Shown here: positions 51,781 through 60,679 of the stretch, piece after piece
Numbering within the stretch: position 1 is the stretch's first letter
Layout: each line of letters begins with the position of its first letter
Assembly: GCF_042677205.1 (NCBI RefSeq)
Contig: NZ_JBHTIU010000050.1
Location: 1 to 64,000, forward strand
Length of the DNA: 64,000 bases
Reading direction: 5' to 3'
Origin: Paenibacillus_L residui
Lineage (GTDB): Bacteria > Bacillota > Bacilli > Paenibacillales > NBRC-103111
The notes under the pieces: generated by a model
Database searches by the model: none
What the model was told of the DNA's origin: nothing
The model's input: only the letters and a program-made list of their open reading frames with translations
Position numbers and translations under genes: made by a program

Positions 51781-52245
51781 ATGCAGGGACCCAAAGTAAT
51801 AGTCGATGCCGACGCGTGTCCGGTGAAGGCCGAAATCATCAAGGCGGCGGGCATTTATGGCGTTAGTGTGTGGATGGTCGCTTCCTTCGACCATCAGTTG
51901 TCCCCCTGCGATGGAGTTCGGGTGATCCAGGTGGACCGTTCGGATCAATCCGTCGACATGTATATCGCCAATCAACTCTCCCCTCAGGATGTGTTGGTGA
52001 CTCAGGATTTCGGCCTGGCTACGATCGGCCTGGCCAAAAGAGCGCACGTGCTGTCGAACCGGGGGCAGATTTATACCGACCGGACCATTGATTTCTTGTT
52101 GGAAAGAAGGCACGAGCAGTCCAAAAAGCGCCGTTCCGGGAAGCATACGAAGGGACCGAAACCCTTTACCGATGAGGATCGGGAGCGATTTCTACAAACT
52201 TTGACAAAACTTTTGGGGAATTTGCAGGAAAACGGCCCAATGTAG
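51781..52245 (+). CDS. yqxD: YaiI/YqxD family protein (UPF0178)
   Basis: A 154-residue PIN-like (NYN-type) protein with acidic residues IVDADACPVKAEI and TQDFGLA at putative metal sites, and a basic C-terminus (KRRSGKHTKGPK). Probably a nuclease, but unproven. GAAAGGAAG precedes ATG 51781. Directly upstream of dnaG, as in B. subtilis. Confidence 0.93.
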   Translation: MQGPKVIVDADACPVKAEIIKAAGIYGVSVWMVASFDHQLSPCDGVRVIQVDRSDQSVDMYIANQLSPQDVLVTQDFGLATIGLAKRAHVLSNRGQIYTDRTIDFLLERRHEQSKKRRSGKHTKGPKPFTDEDRERFLQTLTKLLGNLQENGPM

Positions 52246-52283
52246 CGAATAGTATACGTGTTAACGAATGAAGGTGATGAGGA

Positions 52284-54116
52284 ATGAGCTACGGACGAAT
52301 TCCTGAAGAGGTCATAGAAGCCGTCTTAAAGCACCATGATATTGCCGATGTAGTGGGCAAGTACGTAAAACTGACGAAGCAGGGCCACTATTTGAAAGGA
52401 TTATGTCCCTTCCATTCCGAGAAAACTCCTTCCTTTACGGTGACACCGGAAAGGCAAACCTATTACTGCTTCGGGTGTCATGCGGGCGGAAACAGCATTA
52501 ACTTCCTGATGGAGATGGAAAGCTATTCCTTCGTCGAGGCCGTACGCCATATGGCTGAAGAGGCCAATATTCCGATTACGTGGGATACTCCTACCGGAGA
52601 AGAAACGGAGAAGCAGAAGGAAGCATCGGCTATGCTGACCGCTCACGAATTGGCCGCTAAGTGGTACCACTATATTCTTCTAAATACGGAGCAGGGAAAG
52701 CATGCGCTTGAATATTTGCGTTCCCGGGGATTGAGCGATAAATGGCTCGATTTTTTCCAAATTGGTTACGCTCCGGCCATGAAGGATAAGTTGTTTCAGT
52801 TTCTGCTCAAACGGGAGCTGCCTCAGACATTGCTTGAGAAGGCAGGTCTTATCGTGGAGCGATCGGATGGAAGCGGCTTTGTTGATCGGTTTAGGGACCG
52901 GATCATCTTTCCGATTCATGATTATAAGGGGAGGGTCATAGCTTTTGCAGGACGTGCGCTCGGGGATTTGCAGCCCAAATATTTAAACAGTCCCGAGACG
53001 CCGCTATTTAACAAAAGCCGTCAATTGTTCAATTTGCACCATGCCCGGCCAGCGATACGAAAATCGGGGCATGCCGTTCTTTTTGAAGGATATATGGATG
53101 TCATTAAAGCGTGGGAAGCGGGCGTGGTGAACGGGATGGCGACGATGGGGACGGCTTTAACCCAGGAACATGCGCTGGCGCTGCGCAGATTGGCCGATCG
53201 GGTCGTTATATGTTATGACGGAGATCGGGCCGGTCAAACGGCCGCGTACAAAAGCCTGCCTATCCTGGAGAAGGCAGGGCTGCAGGTTAGAGTGGCTTAT
53301 ATTCCCGACGGCGCGGATCCCGATGAATATATTACGGCTAGAGGAGCGGATAAATTTCGATCGGAAGTGCTGGATTATGCCATGTCGGCGGTCCAGTTCA
53401 GATTGACCTATATCCGCAGCAACTTTAATTTTAAGGACAAGAACGATACGGTCCGCTATTTGAAGGCAGCCGCAAGGATAATAGCGGAGATCTCATCGCC
53501 TATAGAGCGGGAGCACCATGTCAAGGCTTTGTCCGATGAATTTTCTTATCCGGTGGAAGCGATCAAGCAGGAAATGAACGAATTTCGCCAGCAATTTCTA
53601 AAAATGCAGGAAAACGGGGATAATAACGAAAATCCGTGGAATAATGTAATAGATAATAATAGAGCTAAGGATGAAGCCCCCTCCCTATTACCTGCTTATC
53701 ATATTGCGGAAATCAAACTGCTTGCTGCCATGATGCTGGACCGGGATATTGCGGAAGAGGTCAGTATAAGGATCGGGGACCAATTCAATATAGAAGATCA
53801 CGCAGCCCTGGCTGCCTATTTGTACGCTTTTTATAATGAAGGGAACCGGCCAGATATCAGCCGTTTTTTGGCTTTCCTGCAAGACGAGGAACTAAGCCGG
53901 CTGGCCAGCTCTATCGCAATCCGGGAAAGCGGGCAAGGAATCAATCCTCAAGTGATAGAAGATTACATTCAAGAAATTAAGAAAGTGCCTTGCCTGAACG
54001 CTATCAAGCAAAAGAAACAAGAGATGATCCAGGCGGAGCGTGCGGGAAATATCGTCCAGGCGGCACAAATTGCTAGTGAAATCATCATTCTAGAGAAACA
54101 AATGAAATCATTGTAG
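52284..54116 (+). CDS. dnaG: DNA primase DnaG
   Basis: Replicative primase, 610 residues. The N-terminal zinc-binding domain is CHC2 (Cys41, His44, Cys62, Cys65); the TOPRIM core shows LFEGYMDVI and CYDGDRAGQTA; the C-terminal helicase-binding domain covers roughly 450-610. AAGGTGATGAGG precedes ATG 52284. With sigA it forms the macromolecular-synthesis operon. Confidence 0.98.
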   Translation: MSYGRIPEEVIEAVLKHHDIADVVGKYVKLTKQGHYLKGLCPFHSEKTPSFTVTPERQTYYCFGCHAGGNSINFLMEMESYSFVEAVRHMAEEANIPITWDTPTGEETEKQKEASAMLTAHELAAKWYHYILLNTEQGKHALEYLRSRGLSDKWLDFFQIGYAPAMKDKLFQFLLKRELPQTLLEKAGLIVERSDGSGFVDRFRDRIIFPIHDYKGRVIAFAGRALGDLQPKYLNSPETPLFNKSRQLFNLHHARPAIRKSGHAVLFEGYMDVIKAWEAGVVNGMATMGTALTQEHALALRRLADRVVICYDGDRAGQTAAYKSLPILEKAGLQVRVAYIPDGADPDEYITARGADKFRSEVLDYAMSAVQFRLTYIRSNFNFKDKNDTVRYLKAAARIIAEISSPIEREHHVKALSDEFSYPVEAIKQEMNEFRQQFLKMQENGDNNENPWNNVIDNNRAKDEAPSLLPAYHIAEIKLLAAMMLDRDIAEEVSIRIGDQFNIEDHAALAAYLYAFYNEGNRPDISRFLAFLQDEELSRLASSIAIRESGQGINPQVIEDYIQEIKKVPCLNAIKQKKQEMIQAERAGNIVQAAQIASEIIILEKQMKSL

Positions 54117-54158
54117 GTTCTACCTTTTGATGATTCTAGGTAGGAGGGAGCAGACATT

Positions 54159-55280
54159 ATGGCGAACGAACATCATACGGAGCTGGAAACAGAATTGACT
54201 TTGGAACAGGTTAAGGATCAATTAATCGAATTGGGTAAAAAACGATCCACACTTACTTATAAAGATATTATGGAGAAATTGGCCCCGTTCGATCAGGATC
54301 CGGAGCAGATCGATGAATTTTTCGAACAATTGTCCGAGCTTGGAATCGATGTCGGCAACGATTCGGAAGAAGATGTTCTTCCTATCGGAGATGATGAGCA
54401 GGAGCACGACGAGTTTAATTTCGACGACGATTTATCTCTGCCCCCGGGAATTAAAATTAATGATCCGGTCCGTATGTACTTGAAAGAAATTGGCCGCGTT
54501 CCGCTTTTATCTGCAGAAGATGAAGTCGACCTTGCCAAGAGAATAGAGAATGGGGACGAAGAAGCGAAGCGCAGACTGGCCGAAGCCAACCTGAGGCTGG
54601 TGGTCAGCATTGCCAAACGATATGTAGGTCGCGGAATGCTGTTCCTTGATTTGATTCAGGAAGGGAATATGGGCTTAATTAAAGCGGTCGAGAAGTTTGA
54701 TTTTACGAAGGGCTTTAAATTCAGCACTTACGCTACATGGTGGATTCGTCAAGCGATAACAAGGGCTATTGCCGATCAGGCGAGAACGATTCGTATTCCT
54801 GTTCATATGGTGGAGACCATTAACAAGTTAATTCGTGTCTCCCGTCAGCTGCTGCAGGAATTGGGAAGAGAGCCTACGCCGGAAGAAATCGCCAAGGAAA
54901 TGGATTTAAGCACGGATAAAGTGCGTGAAATTATGAAAATTGCCCAAGAACCGGTTTCTTTGGAAACCCCAATCGGTGAGGAAGATGATTCTCATCTTGG
55001 AGATTTTATAGAGGATCAGGAAGCGCTGGCTCCGGCAGACGCGGCAGCCTACGAGCTGCTTAAGGAACAGCTGGAGGATGTGCTGGATACATTGACCGAG
55101 CGGGAAGAGAATGTACTCCGGCTTCGGTTCGGACTGGATGACGGCCGTACCCGGACTTTGGAGGAAGTGGGTAAAGTCTTCGGAGTCACCCGGGAAAGAA
55201 TCCGGCAGATCGAAGCGAAAGCTCTGCGCAAGCTTCGTCACCCTAGCCGTTCCAAACGGTTAAAGGATTTTCTAGAATAA
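54159..55280 (+). CDS. sigA: RNA polymerase primary sigma factor (SigA/RpoD)
   Basis: Housekeeping sigma-70 factor, 373 residues. Region 1.1 (1-75, acidic), region 1.2 (DPVRMYLKEIGRVPLLS), region 2 with FKFSTYATWWIRQAITRA (core and -10 recognition), region 3, and region 4.2 with TLEEVGKVFGVTRERIRQIE (-35 recognition). GTAGGAGGGAG precedes the ATG. Followed by a strong terminator, ending the dnaG-sigA unit. Confidence 0.99.
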   Translation: MANEHHTELETELTLEQVKDQLIELGKKRSTLTYKDIMEKLAPFDQDPEQIDEFFEQLSELGIDVGNDSEEDVLPIGDDEQEHDEFNFDDDLSLPPGIKINDPVRMYLKEIGRVPLLSAEDEVDLAKRIENGDEEAKRRLAEANLRLVVSIAKRYVGRGMLFLDLIQEGNMGLIKAVEKFDFTKGFKFSTYATWWIRQAITRAIADQARTIRIPVHMVETINKLIRVSRQLLQELGREPTPEEIAKEMDLSTDKVREIMKIAQEPVSLETPIGEEDDSHLGDFIEDQEALAPADAAAYELLKEQLEDVLDTLTEREENVLRLRFGLDDGRTRTLEEVGKVFGVTRERIRQIEAKALRKLRHPSRSKRLKDFLE

Positions 55281-55287
55281 TTCCGTT

Positions 55288-55322
55288 TGGCCTTTCTGCT
55301 TGCAGTAAGGCCAATTTTTTTC
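55288..55322 (+). terminator. Terminator after sigA
   Basis: TTGGCCTT and AAGGCCAA flank a 12-nt loop and are followed by seven Ts. Confidence 0.92.
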
Positions 55323-55398
55323 GGATAAACGGGTTGAAGCTGAGCACTGTATGACAGGCTCCCGGCTTGTCTCATCCCGTTGGAATGAGGTGAACGGT

Positions 55399-56226
55399 TT
55401 GGAACCGGAGAGAAGAAAGCTGATTATCCGGGAAATTAGGGAATGGCGCAGCAGCCGGTTGCTTCCCGAGCAGTACTGCGATTTCCTGCTCAATCTGTAT
55501 CAAGACGATCCGGAGGACAGGAATGATCGGGGCTGGCATGGGCTGTCTCCGGCCGCTATTCGTAAAGGAAGCCTTCGCAGTTGGTTATCATTTTTTGGAA
55601 CTGTTGGGATAATTTGTTTGATTGCTTTTAATTTTAACTCTTTTCCCCTCCCATTGCAAATAGCCGCCGTTTCCTTTTTCGTTATTGTATGCTACGGCTT
55701 TGGGATACGTTTGCGGAACCGGCTTCCGGTTCTTTCCTGCATTTGCATGGGGGCTGCTTCCTTGCTGCTTTTGGCAGGAGGGGTGAATCTGTTAGGCAGC
55801 GCGGGTGCTGCGGAGACAGTACTGTCTGCCTATGCCGCAGCCTGTGCAGTCATCTGGATGGTAGCGGGCCTGTCAGCCAGGCTGCCCTTGTTTCATTTCG
55901 CCGGATGGATTCTGCTTCTGGTCATATATGCATCCATGCTAAATCGCTACCTGCTTCATCCGGATTGGATAGAGCTGGAGATGGCATGGATTCCTGGCGG
56001 AATTTTGCTAATATGGGTTGGATGGCTGCTGCACAGGCATCATCGATCGGCCGCTTCGGTATTATTGGCGGTTGGAGCCCTGATTTGGTTCATCCCCGAG
56101 GTTTACGGTTATGTGAACAGTGATTTTCCTAAAGAGGCATTGCAGCTTCTCTGGCTGGGCAAATGGGCCGCAGCAGCAATCATTTTATATATGTTCAGAA
56201 AAAAATGGACCGATTGGATTGTTTAG
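55399..56226 (+). CDS. Polytopic membrane protein, DUF2157-like plan
   Basis: A 275-residue protein with a charged cytosolic N-terminus (about 1-60, containing LLPEQYCDFLLNLY, which resembles the N-terminal motif of DUF2157 proteins) and about eight transmembrane helices. No catalytic motif is visible and I do not assign a function. The frame opens at 55351, but TTG 55399 has GAGGTGA upstream. It is inserted between sigA and trmK relative to B. subtilis; trmK starts 2 bp after its stop, so the two are coupled. Confidence 0.75.
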   Translation: MEPERRKLIIREIREWRSSRLLPEQYCDFLLNLYQDDPEDRNDRGWHGLSPAAIRKGSLRSWLSFFGTVGIICLIAFNFNSFPLPLQIAAVSFFVIVCYGFGIRLRNRLPVLSCICMGAASLLLLAGGVNLLGSAGAAETVLSAYAAACAVIWMVAGLSARLPLFHFAGWILLLVIYASMLNRYLLHPDWIELEMAWIPGGILLIWVGWLLHRHHRSAASVLLAVGALIWFIPEVYGYVNSDFPKEALQLLWLGKWAAAAIILYMFRKKWTDWIV

Positions 56227-56227
56227 A

Positions 56228-57004
56228 ATGATAACTATATCAAAAAGATTGAAGCAAATTGCATTATTGGTTCCGCAAGGAAGCCGTCTGGCCGATATCG
56301 GCTCCGACCATGCCTTACTGCCGGTTTACTTGGTGCAGCAGGGGACGATAGAATCTGCTATAGCCGGTGAACTGAATCCCGGACCTTATGCCGCTGCCGC
56401 CAAGCAAGTCCGTGAAGCCGGCCTGTCGCGCCAGATTGATGTGCGTAACGGGGACGGACTGTCCGTGTTGAAGGACGGGGAAGCGGATGTGGCGGTCATA
56501 GCCGGCATGGGAGGGCATCTGATCGCGCGTATTCTAGGCGAAGGGATTGCAGCCCTTCCTTCCATTCGAAGGCTTATTCTGCAGCCCAATGTAGGAGAAG
56601 AAGCGGTTCGCCAGTGGCTGCTGGATAACGGATGGTTCCTGGAGCAGGAGCACATTATGGAAGAAGACGGCAAAATCTACGAAATCATGGCGGCGATCCG
56701 GTCGGAGGAAGCGGAAGAGGCTAATCAGGCGCTTTATTGCGTCCGGCCTGTGGAAGGCACGGAGGGAATCATGCTGGAACGAGCCGATTTGATAAGCATG
56801 GGACCTTATTTGGTCCAAGAGGTGTCTCCCGTATTCGTTGCCAAATGGGAACGGGAAATCGACAAGCTGGTCAAAGTTTCCGATCAATTGGCCAACTCCC
56901 GGCTGGAAGCATCGGAAGCCAAGCAGGAGCAAATAAATAAGAGGATTGACCGAATTAAGGAGGTATTGCAATGTTTGCAAAAGGCCAAACGGTTATCCAG
57001 CTAA
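56228..57004 (+). CDS. trmK: tRNA (adenine-22-N1)-methyltransferase TrmK
   Basis: SAM-dependent Rossmann methyltransferase producing m1A22 in tRNA, 258 residues. ADIGSDHALLPVY is motif I, and VAVIAGMGGHLIARIL and LQPNVGEEAVR are family-specific. The C-terminus is a coiled coil (KQEQINKRIDRIKEVL). The frame is open from 56120 within the previous gene; ATG 56228 matches the family N-terminus (ISKRL...). There is almost no ribosome binding site, consistent with coupling to the upstream membrane protein. It overlaps nif3 by 34 bp. Confidence 0.94.
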   Translation: MITISKRLKQIALLVPQGSRLADIGSDHALLPVYLVQQGTIESAIAGELNPGPYAAAAKQVREAGLSRQIDVRNGDGLSVLKDGEADVAVIAGMGGHLIARILGEGIAALPSIRRLILQPNVGEEAVRQWLLDNGWFLEQEHIMEEDGKIYEIMAAIRSEEAEEANQALYCVRPVEGTEGIMLERADLISMGPYLVQEVSPVFVAKWEREIDKLVKVSDQLANSRLEASEAKQEQINKRIDRIKEVLQCLQKAKRLSS

Positions 57005-58086
57005 TGGAGAAGCTCGCTCCGAGGCATTATGCGGTTCCGGATGACCGGATCGGGCTACAATTGGGTACCCTGAACAAAGAAATCAGGAAAGTGATGGTGA
57101 CTCTGGATGTGGTCGAGGAGGTCGTGGACGAGGCGATTTCCGAGCAAGTGGATCTGATCATCGCCCACCATGCGATTATTTTCCGGCCTCTCAAGCATTT
57201 GCAGACGGATACTCCTGCGGGCCGTGTATATGCCAAGCTTATCAAGCATGACATTGCGGTTTATATCGCGCATACCAACCTGGATGTAGCGGATGGAGGC
57301 ATCAATGATATGATGGCGGATGCCCTGAAGCTTGAGAATACCAAGCCTTTGGACACCGTTTTTACGGAGAAGCTGAAGAAATTGGTCGTTTTCGTTCCGC
57401 AAGATCATCATGAGCGAGTGCTGATGGCGATGCTTGATAACGGGGCGGGAGCAATTGGCGATTACAGCCATTGCAGCTTCAATCTGTCGGGAGTCGGAAC
57501 GTTCAAGCCAGGTGAAGGGACTAATCCCTATATAGGTGCAACCGGGAAGTTCGAGGAGGTTCTGGAAATCCGGATCGAAACGATTGTGCCGGAAAGCCTT
57601 CAGGGTAAGGTCATTCAAGCCATGCTCAAAGCCCATCCTTACGAGGAGCCTGCGTACGACCTTTATCCGCTGGATCTTTCCGGCCGAAAGCTTGGTCTGG
57701 GCCGGGTGGGCCGCTTGCCTCAGTCGATAAGTTTGGCTGAACTGGCCGAGCAGGTCAAGAAGGCATTCGACGTTCCGGCCGTTAGAATTGTCGGCGAGCC
57801 CGGGACAATGCTGAATAAGGCAGCCGTATTAGGAGGATCGGGCAGCCGGTATATCGGTTCTGCGTTATTCGCCGGCGCCGATGTGCTCATCACGGGAGAC
57901 GTGGATTATCATTCGGCACAGGATGCCTTAGCCGCCGGGCTATGTATTATCGATCCCGGGCATAATTCCGAGAAGATCATGAAGGCCGGGGTGGCCGCTT
58001 ATTTAACCAAGGCGCTGGCGGATGGCCGTTATGATACGGAAGTAACAACTTCGCAAATCAATACGGAGGTTTTCCGATTCCTGTAA
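56971..58086 (+). CDS. yqfO: Nif3-like dinuclear metal centre protein (YqfO)
   Basis: A 371-residue NIF3/DUF34 protein with metal ligands in IIAHHAIIF (His66, His67), YIAHTNLD, and late GDVDYHSAQDAL and DPGHNSEK. The middle (about 130-230) carries the PII/CutA-like insertion typical of Gram-positive members. Possible role as GTP cyclohydrolase I type 2-like or metal-dependent hydrolase, unproven. AAGGAGGT precedes ATG 56971. Conserved trmK-nif3 pair downstream of sigA. Confidence 0.94.
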   Translation: MFAKGQTVIQLMEKLAPRHYAVPDDRIGLQLGTLNKEIRKVMVTLDVVEEVVDEAISEQVDLIIAHHAIIFRPLKHLQTDTPAGRVYAKLIKHDIAVYIAHTNLDVADGGINDMMADALKLENTKPLDTVFTEKLKKLVVFVPQDHHERVLMAMLDNGAGAIGDYSHCSFNLSGVGTFKPGEGTNPYIGATGKFEEVLEIRIETIVPESLQGKVIQAMLKAHPYEEPAYDLYPLDLSGRKLGLGRVGRLPQSISLAELAEQVKKAFDVPAVRIVGEPGTMLNKAAVLGGSGSRYIGSALFAGADVLITGDVDYHSAQDALAAGLCIIDPGHNSEKIMKAGVAAYLTKALADGRYDTEVTTSQINTEVFRFL

Positions 58087-58109
58087 TTGATGGTGCCAGC
58101 TTTTGGCGG

Positions 58110-58138
58110 TTGTAATTGAACATGAACCATTGTATAAT
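58110..58138 (+). promoter_or_regulatory. Promoter of rnpB
   Basis: TTGTAA (58110-58115), 17-bp spacer, perfect TATAAT (58133-58138), placing the start near 58145-58148 at the base of the RNase P P1 helix. Confidence 0.75.
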
Positions 58139-58147
58139 TTTATAGAT

Positions 58148-58580
58148 TGGGAAGTTTGACAGACAATCGCCGGCTGCGGTGACGCAGCGGGAGGAAAGTC
58201 CGGGCTCCATAGGGCAGGATGCTGGATAACGTCCAGTCAGCGCGAGCTGAAGGATAGTGCCACAGAAATGGACCGCCGATGGCTATAAGATGCTGGATCT
58301 ATTCCATATCGAATAGCACAGGCAAGGGTGGAACCGTGGTGTAAGAGACCACGAGGAAATATGGCGACTTATTTCCTGGTAAACCCCATCCGGAGCAAGA
58401 CCTAAGAGGAACGCCGTAAGATTCGTCTTACAGCCTTAGCCCGAGGTGCGTTCGGGTTGGTCGCATGAGTCGTGCAGTAATGTACGGCCTAGATAGATGA
58501 TTGTCACTTCAATGGTGGGAGGGTCTGATCCCGTTCGGACCACTGGAAGTACAGAACCCGGCTTATGGCAAACTTTCCAC
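58148..58580 (+). ncRNA. rnpB: RNase P RNA, type A-like
   Basis: Catalytic RNA of RNase P, which trims tRNA 5' ends. P1 is GGAAGTTTG (near 58149) with CAAACTTTCC (58569-58578). The universal core GAGGAAAGTCCGGGCTCC, ACAGAA, GGTAAACC and AGATAGATGATTG are present. Several blocks follow the E. coli-like type A layout: CATAGGGCAGG, ACCGCCGATGGC, CATCCGGAGCAAGACC, CGGCCTAGATAGATGATTGTC and ACAGAACCCGGCTTAT. B. subtilis type B has GAACAAAACATGGCTTACAG in the last position. Type assignment is by eye. Confidence 0.93.
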
Positions 58581-58599
58581 ATAATCTAATCAATGCATT

Positions 58600-58625
58600 A
58601 ACCCGCCCTTGGGGGCGGGTTTTTC
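58600..58625 (+). terminator. Terminator after rnpB
   Basis: ACCCGCCC, TTG loop, GGGCGGGT and a T-run. It faces the end of the minus-strand peptidase gene. Confidence 0.9.
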
Positions 58626-58652
58626 TATATGCTTTACTTAAAAAACTATAAG

Positions 58653-60506
58653 CTATTCCTTCAGCCCGTAACGGGATTCCAACCGATCTATGTCACGCTG
58701 CAGCCATTCATCCCAATTGGCTGCCGACTCTCTTCCACGGGCGGCCATCTGCAAAGCCCGGTTGACATTGATCTGCCCGTAACCGAAATATTTATCCTTC
58801 CCGGGCGTTCCCAGATCATCGGCCGATTTCCGCATAATATCCATTACTTCCGTATTTTTGAGCAGCGGATTGACGGAGCGGATCAAACCGGCCAGGGCGG
58901 CCACGTGAGGGCTGGCCATGGATGTGCCGGATAATGCCGCATACTGGTTGTTCATATAGGTGCTGGCTATGCTTACGCCCGGCGCAGCTACATCGATATA
59001 ATCCCCGTAGTTGGAGAAGGGGGCCTTTTTCTTATCCGCATCCGTAGCGGCAACGGCGAAGACTTCGGGGTAAGCGGCAGGATATCCCGGCTGCTCCGTA
59101 TTATCATTTCCGCTTGCGGCAATTAGCACGACGTCTCTTTCGAAGGCATAACGAACCGCATCATGAAGGAAATTGGCGTCGGCATAGTTCCCCAAGCTCA
59201 GATTGATGACTTTCGCCCCGTTATCGGTTGCCCAAATAATTCCTTGAGCGACCGCATAGGTGCTGCCGGCTCCCGTATGATCCAGCACCTTGACGGGCAG
59301 CACCGGATTATACCAGGTCATTCCGGCTACCCCGAGATTGTTGTTCGTTGCGGCAGCCACCACCCCGGCGACATGAGTGCCATGACCGACGTCATCCGCC
59401 GGAGAATTGTTCTGGGCGATCACGTTCCAGCCTTTCAGAAGCCTGTCCTTAAGGTCGGGATGATTCAAGTCCACGCCTGTATCGACAACCCCGACAATGA
59501 CCTCTCTGTTCCCGCGGTCCAGCTCCCAGGCGCGGTCCGTGGCAATGATCGGGAAATTCCACTGATACTTCGTGTACAAAGCATCGTTAGGAACGACTCC
59601 GGGAGCGGGCTCTGTCGGTACACGCACAGTATCTTCGTTAGTTAGATACAAGAAATGGGGTTCGGCATATTCGACATCCCACTTTTCAAAATAGCTCAGC
59701 AGCTGCTTCGCATCCATCGACCCGGATTGAAACACATAGGTGTTTCCAAGCTTCTGGGCATCTGCAGGAGCGTGAATTTCCTGCTTGATCTGGTTTAATT
59801 GAGTATCGGTCGGAGGCTTCTTGAACTTGACCACGATTTCGTTGACGTTGTAGTGGCTGGATCGCCCATTTTCTTCAGGGTGATCGATTTTTTTGTCCTT
59901 AAGCGTTCCTGCCTCAACCGATTCAATCTTCCAGTTTCCTTCCGCAGGGTAAGGGATAGTGCGTAAATTTTGCCGCTGCTTGGCATCTACATCATTTAAA
60001 ATATCTTGACGTACTGCGGCAACGAGTGACGAATTTTCATTCACGGGAACTCCGAGAACGAAATACGTATGTGCCCCCACTTTGATCGCTTCCGATTCGT
60101 AAGAACGGCCCGCCTTGGCGGCTTCCTTCGCTTCGTTCAATTTCGGCTGCAGCGTCTGTTCCGCAGCGGCATCGATTTGTCCTGCGGTCTTGGCTTGCTC
60201 CAGCGGCTGGTCATTAGGGGACCAAAGCAAGCGGGTCATGTGAGGATGACTGGCATGCAGCGAATGAAGCCGGTTCACAATCGCATCCGGATCACTGGCT
60301 TTCAATTCATTGGCTGTTTGCTTAAGAATGGAGGCACATTGAGTCCGGCATAATTGCTCGGTAATTTGCACGTCCTGAGCGACAAGCTTATGTTTGTGTT
60401 CAAGCTCCTGCTCACCCGACATCTGCTCGGGGGGACGGTTCAGGCATCCGGCCGGGACAAGAGTCAATGAAGTAAGCAAACATAACAACGCTATGCGTTT
60501 TCCCAA
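58653..60506 (-). CDS. Subtilisin-like S8 serine peptidase, lipoprotein
   Basis: A 617-residue secreted peptidase. The signal peptide ends in the lipobox VPAGC (Cys21), suggesting lipid anchoring. Residues about 25-220 are a pro-region-like domain with no clear motif, followed by an inhibitor-I9-like segment (VVKFKKPPTDTQLNQIKQEI) and the catalytic domain: Asp342 (VVDTGVD), His375 (GHGTHVAG) and Ser529 (GTSMASPHVA), plus the oxyanion Asn in AASGND. The frame opens at GTG 60518, but AGGAGG overlaps that codon; TTG 60506 has proper spacing. Transcribed toward rnpB. Confidence 0.92.
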   Translation of the reverse strand: MGKRIALLCLLTSLTLVPAGCLNRPPEQMSGEQELEHKHKLVAQDVQITEQLCRTQCASILKQTANELKASDPDAIVNRLHSLHASHPHMTRLLWSPNDQPLEQAKTAGQIDAAAEQTLQPKLNEAKEAAKAGRSYESEAIKVGAHTYFVLGVPVNENSSLVAAVRQDILNDVDAKQRQNLRTIPYPAEGNWKIESVEAGTLKDKKIDHPEENGRSSHYNVNEIVVKFKKPPTDTQLNQIKQEIHAPADAQKLGNTYVFQSGSMDAKQLLSYFEKWDVEYAEPHFLYLTNEDTVRVPTEPAPGVVPNDALYTKYQWNFPIIATDRAWELDRGNREVIVGVVDTGVDLNHPDLKDRLLKGWNVIAQNNSPADDVGHGTHVAGVVAAATNNNLGVAGMTWYNPVLPVKVLDHTGAGSTYAVAQGIIWATDNGAKVINLSLGNYADANFLHDAVRYAFERDVVLIAASGNDNTEQPGYPAAYPEVFAVAATDADKKKAPFSNYGDYIDVAAPGVSIASTYMNNQYAALSGTSMASPHVAALAGLIRSVNPLLKNTEVMDIMRKSADDLGTPGKDKYFGYGQINVNRALQMAARGRESAANWDEWLQRDIDRLESRYGLKE

Positions 60507-60679
60507 ATTTTCCTGCACCTCCTTTAGGGTAAAAGGTAACCGCTCTTGGCGGTTTATTTCGGAAGCCCGTTATAAGCCTCCTCTTGTTAGATTTCGATTT
60601 GTGATAGCGAATTATGCGGAGCAGCATTTGCAAATTACGGGCAGGAGGGAGGGGAAATTTGGTTTTTTTACTTTGACAG

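Noticed and set aside
50965..52146. 393-codon minus-strand frame across ppsR and yqxD
   Set aside because: It spans two well-supported plus-strand genes and their gap, with no family resemblance.
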